A stretch of 44,211 bases of DNA, taken from NCBI RefSeq assembly GCF_902706225.1, contig NZ_CACSKB010000037.1, positions 1-44,211 on the forward strand, in the 5' to 3' direction. Origin of the DNA: Microbacterium sp. 18062. GTDB lineage: Bacteria > Actinomycetota > Actinomycetes > Actinomycetales > Microbacteriaceae. The stretch's first letter is position 1; every line of letters starts with the position of its first letter. Positions 24,433-33,200 of the stretch are shown in pieces. A program made the translations under genes and the position numbers. Below the pieces are notes generated by a model. That model was not told where the DNA came from. It was given only the letters and a program-made list of their open reading frames with translations, and searched no databases.

Positions 24433-24515
24433 AGCGAAAGTACTCACGCTTCGTCTCGCTGCGCTCGCTCAGCGACCGGACTTTCGCTTCCTTCGTTGGT
24501 CGTCAGCGACCCCGG
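24430..24515. repeat. Mosaic intergenic repeat, copy C
   Basis: Starts with the MFS stop codon. Perfect 11-base inverted arms GAAGCGAAAGT (24431-24441) / ACTTTCGCTTC (24480-24490) enclose inverted module M1 (24449-24478), then module M3 (24490-24515) follows. The 58-base arm-M1-arm unit is nearly identical to the inverted copy at about 27961-28018. Confidence 0.85.
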
Positions 24516-24628
24516 TCGATGAGAGGCGATCGGCGGATGCTCGGCGTCGGCGTACGAGGACGCGGATGCGGCACGGGTCGGCGGCTGACGGTTGCGGCGA
24601 TCCGTGGCGGGCAAGGACCCGCCTCGCC

Positions 24629-24634
24629 TAGCGT
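24629..24634 (+). promoter_or_regulatory. Candidate -10 box TAGCGT of the universal stress gene
   Basis: TAGCGT would give a leader of about 46 bases before the ATG at 24687, with a GGAG Shine-Dalgarno. No clear -35. Confidence 0.35.
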
Positions 24635-24686
24635 GGAAGTGTCCGGAGTGGAGCGGGAAGAGCCCGGAGTGGAGAGGGAGCGGATC

Positions 24687-25529
24687 ATGAGTGAGACGAT
24701 CGTTGTCGGAGTATCGGAATCCCCGGTGTCGCGACGCGCGGTGGACTGGGCGATCGGGCGGGCGGTCGAACGCCGGCTGGGGATGGAGCTCGTGAGCGTC
24801 GTCGGAGGCGCCGTCGGTGTCGTGGGAGAGAAGGACGTCCTCGAGGCGGCCATCCGGGACACTCGGGAACGGCTCGATGAGCACGTGCGCCGCGCATCGG
24901 ACGCAGGTATCCAGGCGTCCGGTCGCGTCGAGACCGGCGATCCGGTGTCGGTGCTCCTGGAGGCCTCGAAGAACGCTGCGCTGCTCGTGATCGGCAGCGA
25001 CTACCGCGGCCCCGACGCGGGTCCGGCTCGTGGCGTGCACGGCATCCGGATCGCGGCGGCCGCCTCGTCTCCGGTCGTCGTCGTGCCGGACGTCGACCTC
25101 GGCGACCGCCGCGGCATCGTGGTGGGGGTGGACGGATCGGAGGTGTCGGAGCGCGCGCTCGCCTTCGCGGCGCAGGAGGCCGACAGGTTCGGAGAGCCGT
25201 TGATCGCGGTGTGCGTGTGGACGCCGCTGACGGCGCATCTGCACGGCGCGACGGTGCGGTCGGAGGTGTACCTGACCAACATGCAGGCGCTCGCCGAGGA
25301 GTCGCTCGCGCTGTCCCTGGCCGGGATCGCCGGCCTCTATCCGGACCTTCAGGTCGAGCGTCATGCCGAGCGCGGATACCCGTCGCAGGTGATCAACCGG
25401 CACGCCGCGACAGCGCGCTTGGCGGTGGTGGGCACGCACGGCCGGGGCGCGGTGGGCCGGTTCCTGCTCGGATCGATCAGCCAGGAGGTGCTCACCCGCC
25501 TCGTGACGACGACGGCCGTGGTGCGCTGA
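24687..25529 (+). CDS. Tandem universal stress protein
   Basis: A 280-aa cytoplasmic protein with two UspA domains (about 1-138 and 145-280). The second domain keeps the ATP-binding loop (GTHGRGAVGRFLLGS, near 249-263) and GVDGSEVS. In the first domain the equivalent loop (GSDYRGPDAGPARG) is degenerate, so probably only the second half binds ATP. Such proteins accumulate on starvation or hypoxia in actinobacteria. The ATG has a GAGAGGGAG Shine-Dalgarno. An upstream in-frame GTG at 24639 would add 16 charged residues and was rejected because it lies too close to the -10 box. Confidence 0.9.
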   Translation: MSETIVVGVSESPVSRRAVDWAIGRAVERRLGMELVSVVGGAVGVVGEKDVLEAAIRDTRERLDEHVRRASDAGIQASGRVETGDPVSVLLEASKNAALLVIGSDYRGPDAGPARGVHGIRIAAAASSPVVVVPDVDLGDRRGIVVGVDGSEVSERALAFAAQEADRFGEPLIAVCVWTPLTAHLHGATVRSEVYLTNMQALAEESLALSLAGIAGLYPDLQVERHAERGYPSQVINRHAATARLAVVGTHGRGAVGRFLLGSISQEVLTRLVTTTAVVR

Positions 25530-25570
25530 GGACCCAGGCGTACCGAGCACCCCGGCGCCGGAAGGGCGGC

Positions 25571-25735
25571 TCAGCCGCCGCCGGAGACGATGCCGATCAC
25601 GCCCGAGGCCAGCATGTAGACGCCGACGGCGCCCACCACGAGCCAGATGCCGACACGTGCGGGCGACGGCTTCTTGGGGTCGTTGCCGGGCCCGCCATCG
25701 GTGCCGCCGCCGGATCCACTGCCGAGAAAGCTCAC
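25571..25735 (-). CDS. Small single-helix membrane protein
   Basis: A 54-aa protein not obvious from length alone. A Gly/Ser/Asp/Pro-rich N-terminus (MSFLGSGSGGGTDGG) is followed by a basic PKKPSPAR stretch and one hydrophobic helix (about 28-51, VGIWLVVGAVGVYMLASG) ending in GGG. It reads as a conserved-looking actinobacterial small membrane protein; the function is unknown. The start is GTG inside a 12-base inverted repeat that could mask the ribosome-binding region. It converges on the stress protein gene (41-base gap). Confidence 0.65.
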   Translation of the reverse strand: MSFLGSGSGGGTDGGPGNDPKKPSPARVGIWLVVGAVGVYMLASGVIGIVSGGG

Positions 25736-25776
25736 CCCTCGACAGTAGCCGAGGCGACAGTGGCCGAGGGGTGAGC
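25730..25776. repeat. Inverted repeat over the start of the 54-aa gene, with internal direct repeats
   Basis: Arms GCTCACCCCTCG (25730-25741) and CGAGGGGTGAGC (25765-25776) are perfect complements. On the minus strand the spacer region holds two near-identical 14-mers, CTCGGC(C/T)ACTGTCG. The promoter-distal arm includes the GTG start and its purine-rich leader. Confidence 0.7.
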
Positions 25777-25811
25777 CTCACGGCGGTCGCCCTCCCGCGC
25801 CGTGCTCGGGG

Positions 25812-25884
25812 CCGCGAGACTGCACGTGGGCGCCGAGACGGTGGGGTTACCCCGCTGTCTCGGCGCCCCGCTGCAGTCTCGCGG
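25812..25884. repeat. Palindrome P3
   Basis: Outer perfect 13-base arms 25812-25824 / 25872-25884 (CCGCGAGACTGCA / TGCAGTCTCGCGG) and inner perfect 12-base arms 25828-25839 / 25857-25868 (GGGCGCCGAGAC / GTCTCGGCGCCC). The centre GGGGTTACCCC is itself a stem. The whole 73 bases can fold into one hairpin. Confidence 0.85.
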
Positions 25885-25911
25885 GTGAACGGTGAACGGT
25901 GAGCGGTGAGC
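25884..25911. repeat. Tandem 7-mers GGTGA(A/G)C x 4
   Basis: Two copies of GGTGAAC followed by two of GGTGAGC, directly abutting palindrome P3. Confidence 0.8.
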
Positions 25912-25936
25912 GGGCGGGTGTCGCGAGGGCGACCGG

Positions 25937-26887
25937 TCAGGAGGCGGGCGTCCAGGTCGAGACGCGGTCGAGCGCGGCGATCTCCTCGGCGGTCAGCTCG
26001 ATGCGGGCGCTCGTGAGCAGATCGTCCACCTGCTCGACCTTCGACGCGCTCGCGATGGGAGCCGCGACGGCGGGCTGTGCCCGGAGCCACGCCAGCGCGG
26101 TCGCGGCGATCGATGCGCCGTGGGCCGCGCCGATCCCCTCGAGCGCGTCGATGATGCGCAGGCCCTGGGGCGTGGCGTACTTCGCCGCGCCCTTGGCGCG
26201 CGGAGACGCCTGGCTCACCGCATCCGTCGAACGGTACTTGCCGGTGAGGAAGCCGGCGGCCAGACCGTAGTACGGCACGAGCGACAGGTCGAACTCCTCG
26301 GCGACCGGGACGATCGACTCCTCGACGTCGTTGCGATGCACGAGGTTGTAGTGCGGCTGGATCGCGACCGGAAGGTCGCTGCCGCCGGCCTGGGCGAGCT
26401 CGATCCAGGAACGGATGCGGGCGGCGGTGTAGTTCGAGACCGCGACGTAGCGCACGAGGCCGTCGGTGACGAGGTCGCCGAACGCGGTGACCGTCTCTTC
26501 GAGCGGGGTCTCGGCGTCGTCGAAGTGCGCGTAGTACAGGTCGATCGACTCGACGCCGAGCCGTGTGAGCGAGGCCTCGGCGGCGGCGCGCACATTGGTC
26601 GCGGACAGTCCCTTGAAATCGGGATGCTGGCTCACCTTCGTGGCCACGACGACGTTTTCGGGCTTTCTGGCCGCGAGCCATTCGCCGATGATCGTCTCGC
26701 TCTCGCCGCCGCTGTGCCCCGGAGCCCAGGCGCTGTACGAGTCCGCGGTGTCGATGAAGTTCCCCCCGCCGGCGTGGAACGCGTCGAGGATCGCGAACGA
26801 GGCGTCGCGGTCTGCGGTCCAGCCGAACACGTTGCCGCCGAGCGAGAGCGGGAAGATGTCGAGGTCACTGCGTCCGATGCGGGTCAT
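25937..26887 (-). CDS. Aldo/keto reductase
   Basis: A 316-aa aldo/keto reductase of the YajO/Tas-like group (about 310-350 aa TIM barrels). The tetrad is Asp and Tyr in FIDTADSYS, Lys in VVATKVS, and His in YYAHFDD. The GLAAGFLTGKYR loop and C-terminal IASASKVEQVDDLL (NADP binding) are characteristic. The start ATG is supported by the Shine-Dalgarno GGAAGGA. The substrate is unknown. It is only distantly similar to the aldo/keto reductase at 7.1 kb, so the two are not a recent duplication. Confidence 0.92.
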   Translation of the reverse strand: MTRIGRSDLDIFPLSLGGNVFGWTADRDASFAILDAFHAGGGNFIDTADSYSAWAPGHSGGESETIIGEWLAARKPENVVVATKVSQHPDFKGLSATNVRAAAEASLTRLGVESIDLYYAHFDDAETPLEETVTAFGDLVTDGLVRYVAVSNYTAARIRSWIELAQAGGSDLPVAIQPHYNLVHRNDVEESIVPVAEEFDLSLVPYYGLAAGFLTGKYRSTDAVSQASPRAKGAAKYATPQGLRIIDALEGIGAAHGASIAATALAWLRAQPAVAAPIASASKVEQVDDLLTSARIELTAEEIAALDRVSTWTPAS

Positions 26888-27029
26888 GATGTCCTTCCGT
26901 CGACGGTGGCCCTGCCGCATCCGTCGCCGGAGTCGCCGAAGCCGTTCCCTGAAGTCAAGCACCTGCCCGTCGGACGCATTCCCGGTGTTTCTCACGGTTG
27001 CACCCCGGCGACGGGGCTGCGGCGAGGAA

Positions 27030-27035
27030 TAGGCT
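27030..27035 (+). promoter_or_regulatory. Candidate -10 box TAGGCT of the phosphopantetheinyl-transferase-like gene
   Basis: TAGGCT 39 bases before the ATG, leaving a leader of about 33 bases with a GGAAGG Shine-Dalgarno. Confidence 0.35.
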
Positions 27036-27074
27036 GGCGCAGTCAACTCGTCGTCAGTCACCCGGAAGGTCCGC

Positions 27075-27659
27075 ATGGAATCCGTCCTCCTGGACACCCC
27101 CGCTGGAATCGATGCGCGCCTGGGCTGGGATCCGTCGGTGACCGCGCACGACCGCAAGCGCATCCTCGCCCGCGCGATCATCGGCGCGCGTCTCGGTATC
27201 GATGCCACGGACGTGCGCATCGAACGGGAGGCGCCCACGCACTTCGGCCATCACACCCGGCTCATCGCGTCGGTCGGGGGCTCCGAGATCGACCTCGTCG
27301 TCACGGTCGCGGAGTATCGGGCGGCCACGGTCGTCGCGGTGTCCGACCCGACGCTGAGAGTGGGGATCGACCTGCGGGACCTCCATCCGGATGACGAGAC
27401 CCGTGCCTCGATCCGCGCGCACAGCCACCTCTGGGAGGGGTCGACGGAGCTCGACTTCATCACGCACTGGACGCGCGTGCAGGCCGTGCTCGCCGCCGAC
27501 GGCCGCGGTGCGCGGGTGGAGCCGAAGCACGTGCGGCTCGACCAGGGCGGCCGACGCGGCTGGGTGCCCGATCGCCCGGCCGTGCACTACACGATCCGCG
27601 ACGCGTCCCGGAACGCGTTCGTCATCACCCTGGCCTACGCCCGCGACACGGCGGAGTAG
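27075..27659 (+). CDS. 4'-phosphopantetheinyl transferase-like protein, degenerate active site
   Basis: A 194-aa protein with the layout of a Sfp-type phosphopantetheinyl transferase C-terminal half. VGIDLRDL (96-103) matches motif I, including the Mg-binding Asp99. HWTRVQAVLAADGRG (131-145) aligns with motif II, W(T/S)xKEAxxKxxGxG. In motif II the key residues are changed: Lys to Val135, Glu to Gln136, Lys to Ala140. It may therefore not transfer phosphopantetheine, or may use altered chemistry. The ATG has a Shine-Dalgarno GGAAGG. No synthase gene is near. The family assignment is moderate because overall similarity cannot be computed here. Confidence 0.65.
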   Translation: MESVLLDTPAGIDARLGWDPSVTAHDRKRILARAIIGARLGIDATDVRIEREAPTHFGHHTRLIASVGGSEIDLVVTVAEYRAATVVAVSDPTLRVGIDLRDLHPDDETRASIRAHSHLWEGSTELDFITHWTRVQAVLAADGRGARVEPKHVRLDQGGRRGWVPDRPAVHYTIRDASRNAFVITLAYARDTAE

Positions 27660-27786
27660 TCCCGGCGAGGGCGGGCGGGGCAGGTCGGCTTCTCCACGCC
27701 CTTCGAGGCGCGATGGGGGCGGGAGAGCCCGGCTCACCTGTCGCAACCGGTCGCCGAGACCGGCAGGACGCGACCGGTGAACCCGG

Positions 27787-28112
27787 GGCACCGCGCCCCT
27801 TCGTCTCGGAGCTGTGCTCCTCGCTCAGGGACCGAGAAGACGAGACTCTCGGGTCAGCGGCCGGGGTCGCTGACGACCAACGAAGGAAGCGAAATCTCCC
27901 CACTCCGGGGAGACTTTCGGGTCAGCTTCTCAGGGCCCCTGCGGGACCCTCTGTGGGGTGCGAGAGTCCGGTCGCTGAGCGAGCGCGGCGAGACGAAGCG
28001 TGAGGACTTTCGGGTCAGCTGCTCCGCGCCCCTGCGGGGCGCTCCGTGGGGTGGGGAAAGTCCAGGCAATGCGCCTGTTGAACAGAACCGGGGCGGGGAG
28101 ACTTTCGGGTCA
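27787..28112. repeat. Mosaic intergenic repeat, copy D (compound)
   Basis: The largest copy fills most of the 450-base gap before nadE. It holds module M2 (27791-27833), inverted M3 (27854-27886), a hairpin GCGAAATCTCCCC / GGGGAGACTTTC (27888-27919), a C/G-rich module seen again at 36.4 kb (27931-27960 and 28024-28054), and M1 (27969-28000). The motif (G)ACT(T/C)TCGGGTCAGC recurs four times (27844, 27912, 28005, 28100). The last copy supplies the nadE stop codon. Confidence 0.85.
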
Positions 28113-30167
28113 GCGGGGGAGTGCGGCGTCGAGCTCGGCGAGCCAGGCGCGGGCGTTGCCGTCGCTCGGCGCACGCCAGTCGCCCCGCGGCGACAGGGAA
28201 CCCGCCGGTGAGACCTTCGGGCCGTTCGGGATGGCGCTGCGCTTGAACTGCGCGAAGCCGAAGTAGCGGCGCAGGAACACCCGCAGCCACCGGGCGACCG
28301 TGTCGAGGTCGTAGGCGTAGCGGTCGTCGGCGGGGAAGCCGGGCGGCCAGGCTCCGGCATCCGCATCCGACCACGCGTGCGAGGCGAGGAACGCGATCTT
28401 GGAGGGGCGCAGCCCGTATCGCAGCACGTGGAACAGCGCGAAGTCGTGGAGGGCGTACGGGCCGATCGAGTCCTCGGTCGACTGCACCTTGCCGTCCTCG
28501 CCGGCGGGCACGAGCTCGGGGCTGATCTCGGTGTCGAGCACCTCCTGCAGCACGGCGACGGTGCGCGCGTCGACGCCCTCGCCCTCGGCGATCACCCAGC
28601 GGATGAGGTGCTGGATCAGGGTCTTCGGCACCCCCGCGTTGACCGCGTAGTGGCTCATCTGGTCGCCGACGCCGTACGTGGCCCAGCCGAGCGCGAGCTC
28701 GGACAGATCGGACGTGCCGATGACGATGCCGCCGTGCCGGTTCGCCAGCCGGAACAGGAAGTCGGTGCGCATCCCCGCCTGGACGTTCTCGAACGTCACG
28801 TCGTAGACCTTCTCGCCGGTCGCGGCGGGGTGCCCGATCCCGGAGAGGATCTCGGTCGCGGCCGGGCGGATGTCGATCGTGGCGATCGTGGCCCCGATCG
28901 CCTCGGCCAGCTCGATCGCGTTGGAGCGGGTGTGATCGCTCGTCGCGAAGCCCGGCATCGTGTACGCGAGGATGTCGCTGCGCGGGCGCCCCATCCGGTC
29001 CATCGCCCGCGCGACCACCAGCAGCGCGTGCGTGGAGTCGAGGCCGCCCGAGACGCCGATGACCGGCTTGGGGTGCCCGATGGCGGTGAGCCGCTGCTCG
29101 AGGCCGGACACCTGGATGTTGAAGGCCTCGTAGCAGTCCTGCGCGAGCCGAGCCGGATCGTCGGGGACGAACGGGAAGCGGTCGGTCGCGCGGCGGAGCC
29201 CGATGTCGCGCGCCGGGGGTTCGAGGCGGAAGTGCACCGTGCGGAACGCACCGGTGCGGTCGGCGAGCGTGCGCCGGTTGTCGTCGAACGTGCCCTGACG
29301 GAGGCGGTCCTGACGCAGCCGGTCGAGGTCGACGTCGGCGATGCTCGAGCGCGGACCGTCGGGGAACCGCTCGGTCTCGGCGAGCAGCTGCCCGCCCTCG
29401 TAGATCAACGTCTGGCCGTCCCAGGAGAGGTCGTTGGTCGACTCGCCGACGCCGGCCGCGGCGTACGCGTACGCCGCGAGGCAGCGCAGCGACTGCGAGC
29501 GGGCGAGGAGCGCACGATCGTCTGCGCGGGCGATCGTGATGGGGCTCCCGCTGAGGTTGAGCAGCACCGTGGCGCCGGCGAGAGCAGCCTCGGAGGAGGG
29601 CGGCACCGGCACCCACATGTCCTCGCACACCTCGGCGTGCACGACGAGCCCATCGACGTCGAGCGCCTCGAACAGCAGATCCGGGCCGAACGGCGCGAAC
29701 AGAGCGCCGACCCGGATGTCCTGCCCGCGCTGGTCGTCGCCGGGCGCGTACCAGCGCCGCTCGTAGAACTCGCGGTAGGTGGGGAGGGCCGACTTCGGGG
29801 CGACCCCGAGCAGCTCGCCGCGATGGATGACGACGGCGCAGTTGTAGAGCCGGTTGCGGTGGCGGAGCGGTGCGCCGACCACGAGCACCGGGAGGAGGTC
29901 GACGGATGCGGCGACCAGCTGCTCGACGGCGCGCTCGACCGCATCCAGCACGGGGTCCTGCAGCACCAGGTCGTCGATGGCGTAGCCGCTGAGGGCGAGC
30001 TCGGGGAACACCGCGACCGCGACGCCGTCGTCGTGGAGCGAGCGCGCCTCGGCGAGCACCGCCTCGGCGTTCGCGGCGGGATCCGCGATGTGCACGGGGA
30101 CGGTGCACGCGGCGATCCGGGCGAATCCGTGCCGGTAGGAGCTCTCGAAGGGCAGGTCGGTGCTCAT
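28110..30167 (-). CDS. nadE: Glutamine-dependent NAD+ synthetase
   Basis: A 685-aa two-domain enzyme that converts deamido-NAD+ to NAD+ using glutamine. The N-terminal nitrilase-type amidase domain has the catalytic triad Glu56 (FPELALSGY), Lys125 (APKSALPTYREFYE) and Cys181 (AEVCEDMW). The C-terminal synthetase domain has the PP-loop SGGLDST (373-379). Length and order match actinobacterial NadE. I chose the ATG at 30167, six bases after a CACACT hexamer (weak -10); an upstream GTG or ATG would add a non-conserved leader. The TGA is the end of a mosaic repeat, which fills the downstream gap. Confidence 0.95.
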   Translation of the reverse strand: MSTDLPFESSYRHGFARIAACTVPVHIADPAANAEAVLAEARSLHDDGVAVAVFPELALSGYAIDDLVLQDPVLDAVERAVEQLVAASVDLLPVLVVGAPLRHRNRLYNCAVVIHRGELLGVAPKSALPTYREFYERRWYAPGDDQRGQDIRVGALFAPFGPDLLFEALDVDGLVVHAEVCEDMWVPVPPSSEAALAGATVLLNLSGSPITIARADDRALLARSQSLRCLAAYAYAAAGVGESTNDLSWDGQTLIYEGGQLLAETERFPDGPRSSIADVDLDRLRQDRLRQGTFDDNRRTLADRTGAFRTVHFRLEPPARDIGLRRATDRFPFVPDDPARLAQDCYEAFNIQVSGLEQRLTAIGHPKPVIGVSGGLDSTHALLVVARAMDRMGRPRSDILAYTMPGFATSDHTRSNAIELAEAIGATIATIDIRPAATEILSGIGHPAATGEKVYDVTFENVQAGMRTDFLFRLANRHGGIVIGTSDLSELALGWATYGVGDQMSHYAVNAGVPKTLIQHLIRWVIAEGEGVDARTVAVLQEVLDTEISPELVPAGEDGKVQSTEDSIGPYALHDFALFHVLRYGLRPSKIAFLASHAWSDADAGAWPPGFPADDRYAYDLDTVARWLRVFLRRYFGFAQFKRSAIPNGPKVSPAGSLSPRGDWRAPSDGNARAWLAELDAALPR

Positions 30168-30234
30168 CCCCCCAGTGTGACAGGGGACGGGCCATCGCAC
30201 GACGCGTGCGATGGAGGGTGTCGGAGGCCGCGGC

Positions 30235-30240
30235 TAGGGT
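30235..30240 (+). promoter_or_regulatory. Candidate -10 box TAGGGT of the nuclease-helicase gene
   Basis: TAGGGT 19 bases before the ATG, leaving a short leader with the Shine-Dalgarno AAGGGAA. Confidence 0.4.
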
Positions 30241-30259
30241 CGGATGCGGAAGGGAACGG

Positions 30260-33200
30260 ATGCGGTACATCGAGCCCCGGGGTGACCAGCCGGGCAGGAT
30301 CGTCTGGAGCGCGAGCGACCTGAAGGCCGCGGCGGAGTGCGAGTTCGCGTGGGCGCGTCAGGTCGATGCACGGCTCGGCCGCGTCCCGGCCGTGCCCGAC
30401 CCCGAAGACCTCATGCTCGAGCGCGCCGCCCGCCTCGGCACGCGCCACGAGCTCGACGTGCTCGCCCGCTACCGCGAGGTGCACGGGGCGGGAGTGGTCG
30501 AGATCCCCGAGGCGCGGTCGGCGGACGAGCGGGGGATGGCGGCGGCGCTCGCCGCGACCGAGGCGGCGCTGGCCGATCCGGCCGCGGTCGTGGTGTACCA
30601 GGCCGCCTTCCAGACCCGGGACTTCGTCGGGTTCGCCGACTTCCTCGTCCGCGACGACGCCGGCGCATGGGTCGTGCAGGACACCAAGCTCGCCCGTCAT
30701 GCGCGGGTGACGGCGCTCATGCAGCTGGCGGCATACGCCGATCAGCTCGACCGTCTCGCGGTGCCGCGCTCGGAGCGCGTGGAGCTGCTGCTCGGCGACG
30801 GCAGCGTCAGCGTGCACCGCGTCGACGACCTCACCCCGGTCTACGCGCTGCGTCGCCGGAGGCTGGCCGCGCTCGTCGCCGACCGCGACCTGGCGGCGGG
30901 GGCGACGGGCGAGCCGATCGCCTGGGGCGACGGCCGCGGCGACCTGCAGGTGGTGGCGTGCGGGCGATGCGCGACGTGCGAGGCCGAGGTGGTCGCGACC
31001 CGGGATCTGCTGCTGGTGGCGGGGATGCGCCCGGTGCAGCGGGAGCGCCTGCGCCGGGCCGGCATCCGCACGATCGACGAGCTCGCCGAGGGCGTCACGC
31101 CGCCCGAGCGGATGAGCGCCGAGGTGTTCGGCTCCCTCCGCACACAGGCGAGGCTGCAGCTGCAGAGCCCCGCCGGAGTGCCGTCCGCGGACGGCGACGC
31201 GCCGCCCGCCGCGCCGAGCTACGAGGTCGTGCTGCCGCAGGCTCTCGGAGCCCTTCCCCGCCGCGACCCGGGGGACCTCTTCTTCGACTTCGAGGGCGAT
31301 CCGCTCTACACCGAGGGTGCGACCGGCGACTGGGGGATCGACTACCTGTTCGGCTGGGTCGATGCGCGCGAGCAGTACACCGCGCTCTGGGCGCACGGCT
31401 TCGCCGACGAGCGCGAGACGTTCGAGACGTTCGTCGACATCGTCGAGCTGCGCCGGCGCGAGCACCCGGGCATGCACATCTACCACTACGCGCCGTACGA
31501 GCCGACGCATCTGCTCGCGATGGCCGCGCGCTACGGCACGCGCGAGGCCGAGATCGACCGGATGCTGCGCGACGGGCTGTTCGTCGACCTCTATCCCGTG
31601 GTGCGCCGGGCGCTGCGGGTGGGCTCGCGGTCGTACTCGATCAAGAAGCTCGAGCCGCTCTACATGGGCGACGACCTGCGCACGAGCGAGGTGCAGCGCG
31701 GCGACGACTCCATCGTCCGCTACGTCGAGGCGCGCGTGCTCCGCGATGCGGGCGACGAGACGGCGGCGCAGGCGATCCTCGACGACCTCGCCGAGTACAA
31801 CCGCGACGACTGCGTCTCGACGCTGCGGCTGCGGGACTGGCTCGTCGATCGCGCACGGGAGGCGGGACTCCTCCCCGCGGGAGATCCCTCCGCCGGCGAG
31901 TTCGTCTACGAGGCGTCGCCGCGGTCGCTGATGCTCGACCGCCGCGCTGACGAGGCCGCCGAGCGCGCGCGGGTCTCCGGCCGCGACCCCGGGGCGGACG
32001 CGGACACCGTCGCCCTGCGGCTCGCAGCGGCCGCGATCGACTACTACCCGCGCGAGGCGAAGACGTTCTGGGCGACCCACTTCCTGCGGCTGCGCGAACC
32101 GGCGTCGATCTGGGAGGACACCCGCGACGTCGTCGTGCTCGACCCCGACCGGTGCCGCGTGGTCGAGGACTGGCGCGCGGGGGAGGGACGTGCCCGGTCG
32201 CTCCGGCGGCGCATCGAGCTGCGCGGCGATCCCGCTCCGGGCACCCGGCTGTCGGTGGGCGGCCAGCCGTTCGTGCTGTATCCGCTTCCGGCGCCGTTCC
32301 CCTCCGACCCGTCGCCACGATGGATCCACGCGGCGCGCACCGTGCGTGTCGTCGAGGTGCTCGAGGACGGCGCGATCGTCGAGGAGCTCGCCGCAGGCGC
32401 CGAGACCTGGCGCGAGCTCCCTTTCGCGCTGACCCCGGGCGCGCCGCCGTCGGCCGGCAATCAGCAGACGGCGATCGATCTCTGGGCCGATCGCGTGCTC
32501 GACGCGGCGCCCGGGTTCCCCGACGATCCGGCCACCGACATCCTGCGGCGCGTGCCCCCGCGCACGACCGGCTCGGGTCTCGCGGTCTCGGACGGCGACG
32601 ACGTCATGGCCATCGCGCGCAGCATCCTCGCCCTCGATCACAGCTATCTCGCCGTGCAGGGACCGCCCGGAACGGGAAAGACCTATGTCGGCTCGCGCAT
32701 CATCGCCCGGCTCGTGCGAGAGCACGGCTACCGCGTCGGGGTCGTCGCGCAGTCGCACGCGGTCGTCGAGCACATGCTCGATCGCGTGGTGGCCGCCGGG
32801 GTGCCGAAGGCGTTCGTCGGCAAGGCGCTGAAGGATCCGGATGCGGCCGGCACCGTCTCGTTCACCGCGATCGAGAAGAACGGCATCGCGGCGTTCGCCG
32901 AGGAACGCCCCGGCGGGTTCGTCGTCGGCGGCACCGCCTGGGACTTCAGCCATCCCGCACGCGTCCCCCGCGGCAGCCTCGACCTCCTCGTCGTCGACGA
33001 GGCCGGGCAGTTCTCGCTCGCCTCGACGATCGCCGTGTCCGTCGCGGCTCAGCGCCTGCTGCTGCTGGGCGATCCCCAGCAGCTGCCGCAGGTGAGTCAG
33101 GGCACGCATCCGGAGCCGGTCGACACATCCGCGCTCGGGTGGGTGATGGGCGACGAGCCCGTGCTTCCCCGCGAGTACGGCACGTTCCTCTCCCGGTCGT

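Noticed and set aside
24639..24686. GTG at 24639 as the universal stress protein start
   Set aside because: It is only four bases from the TAGCGT box and the extra 16 residues are not UspA-like; the ATG with a Shine-Dalgarno is better.
27787..28112. CRISPR array in the repeat-rich gap before nadE
   Set aside because: The repeated motif is only about 15 bases, spacings are irregular (68, 93 and 95 bases), the spacers share modules, and no cas genes are present.
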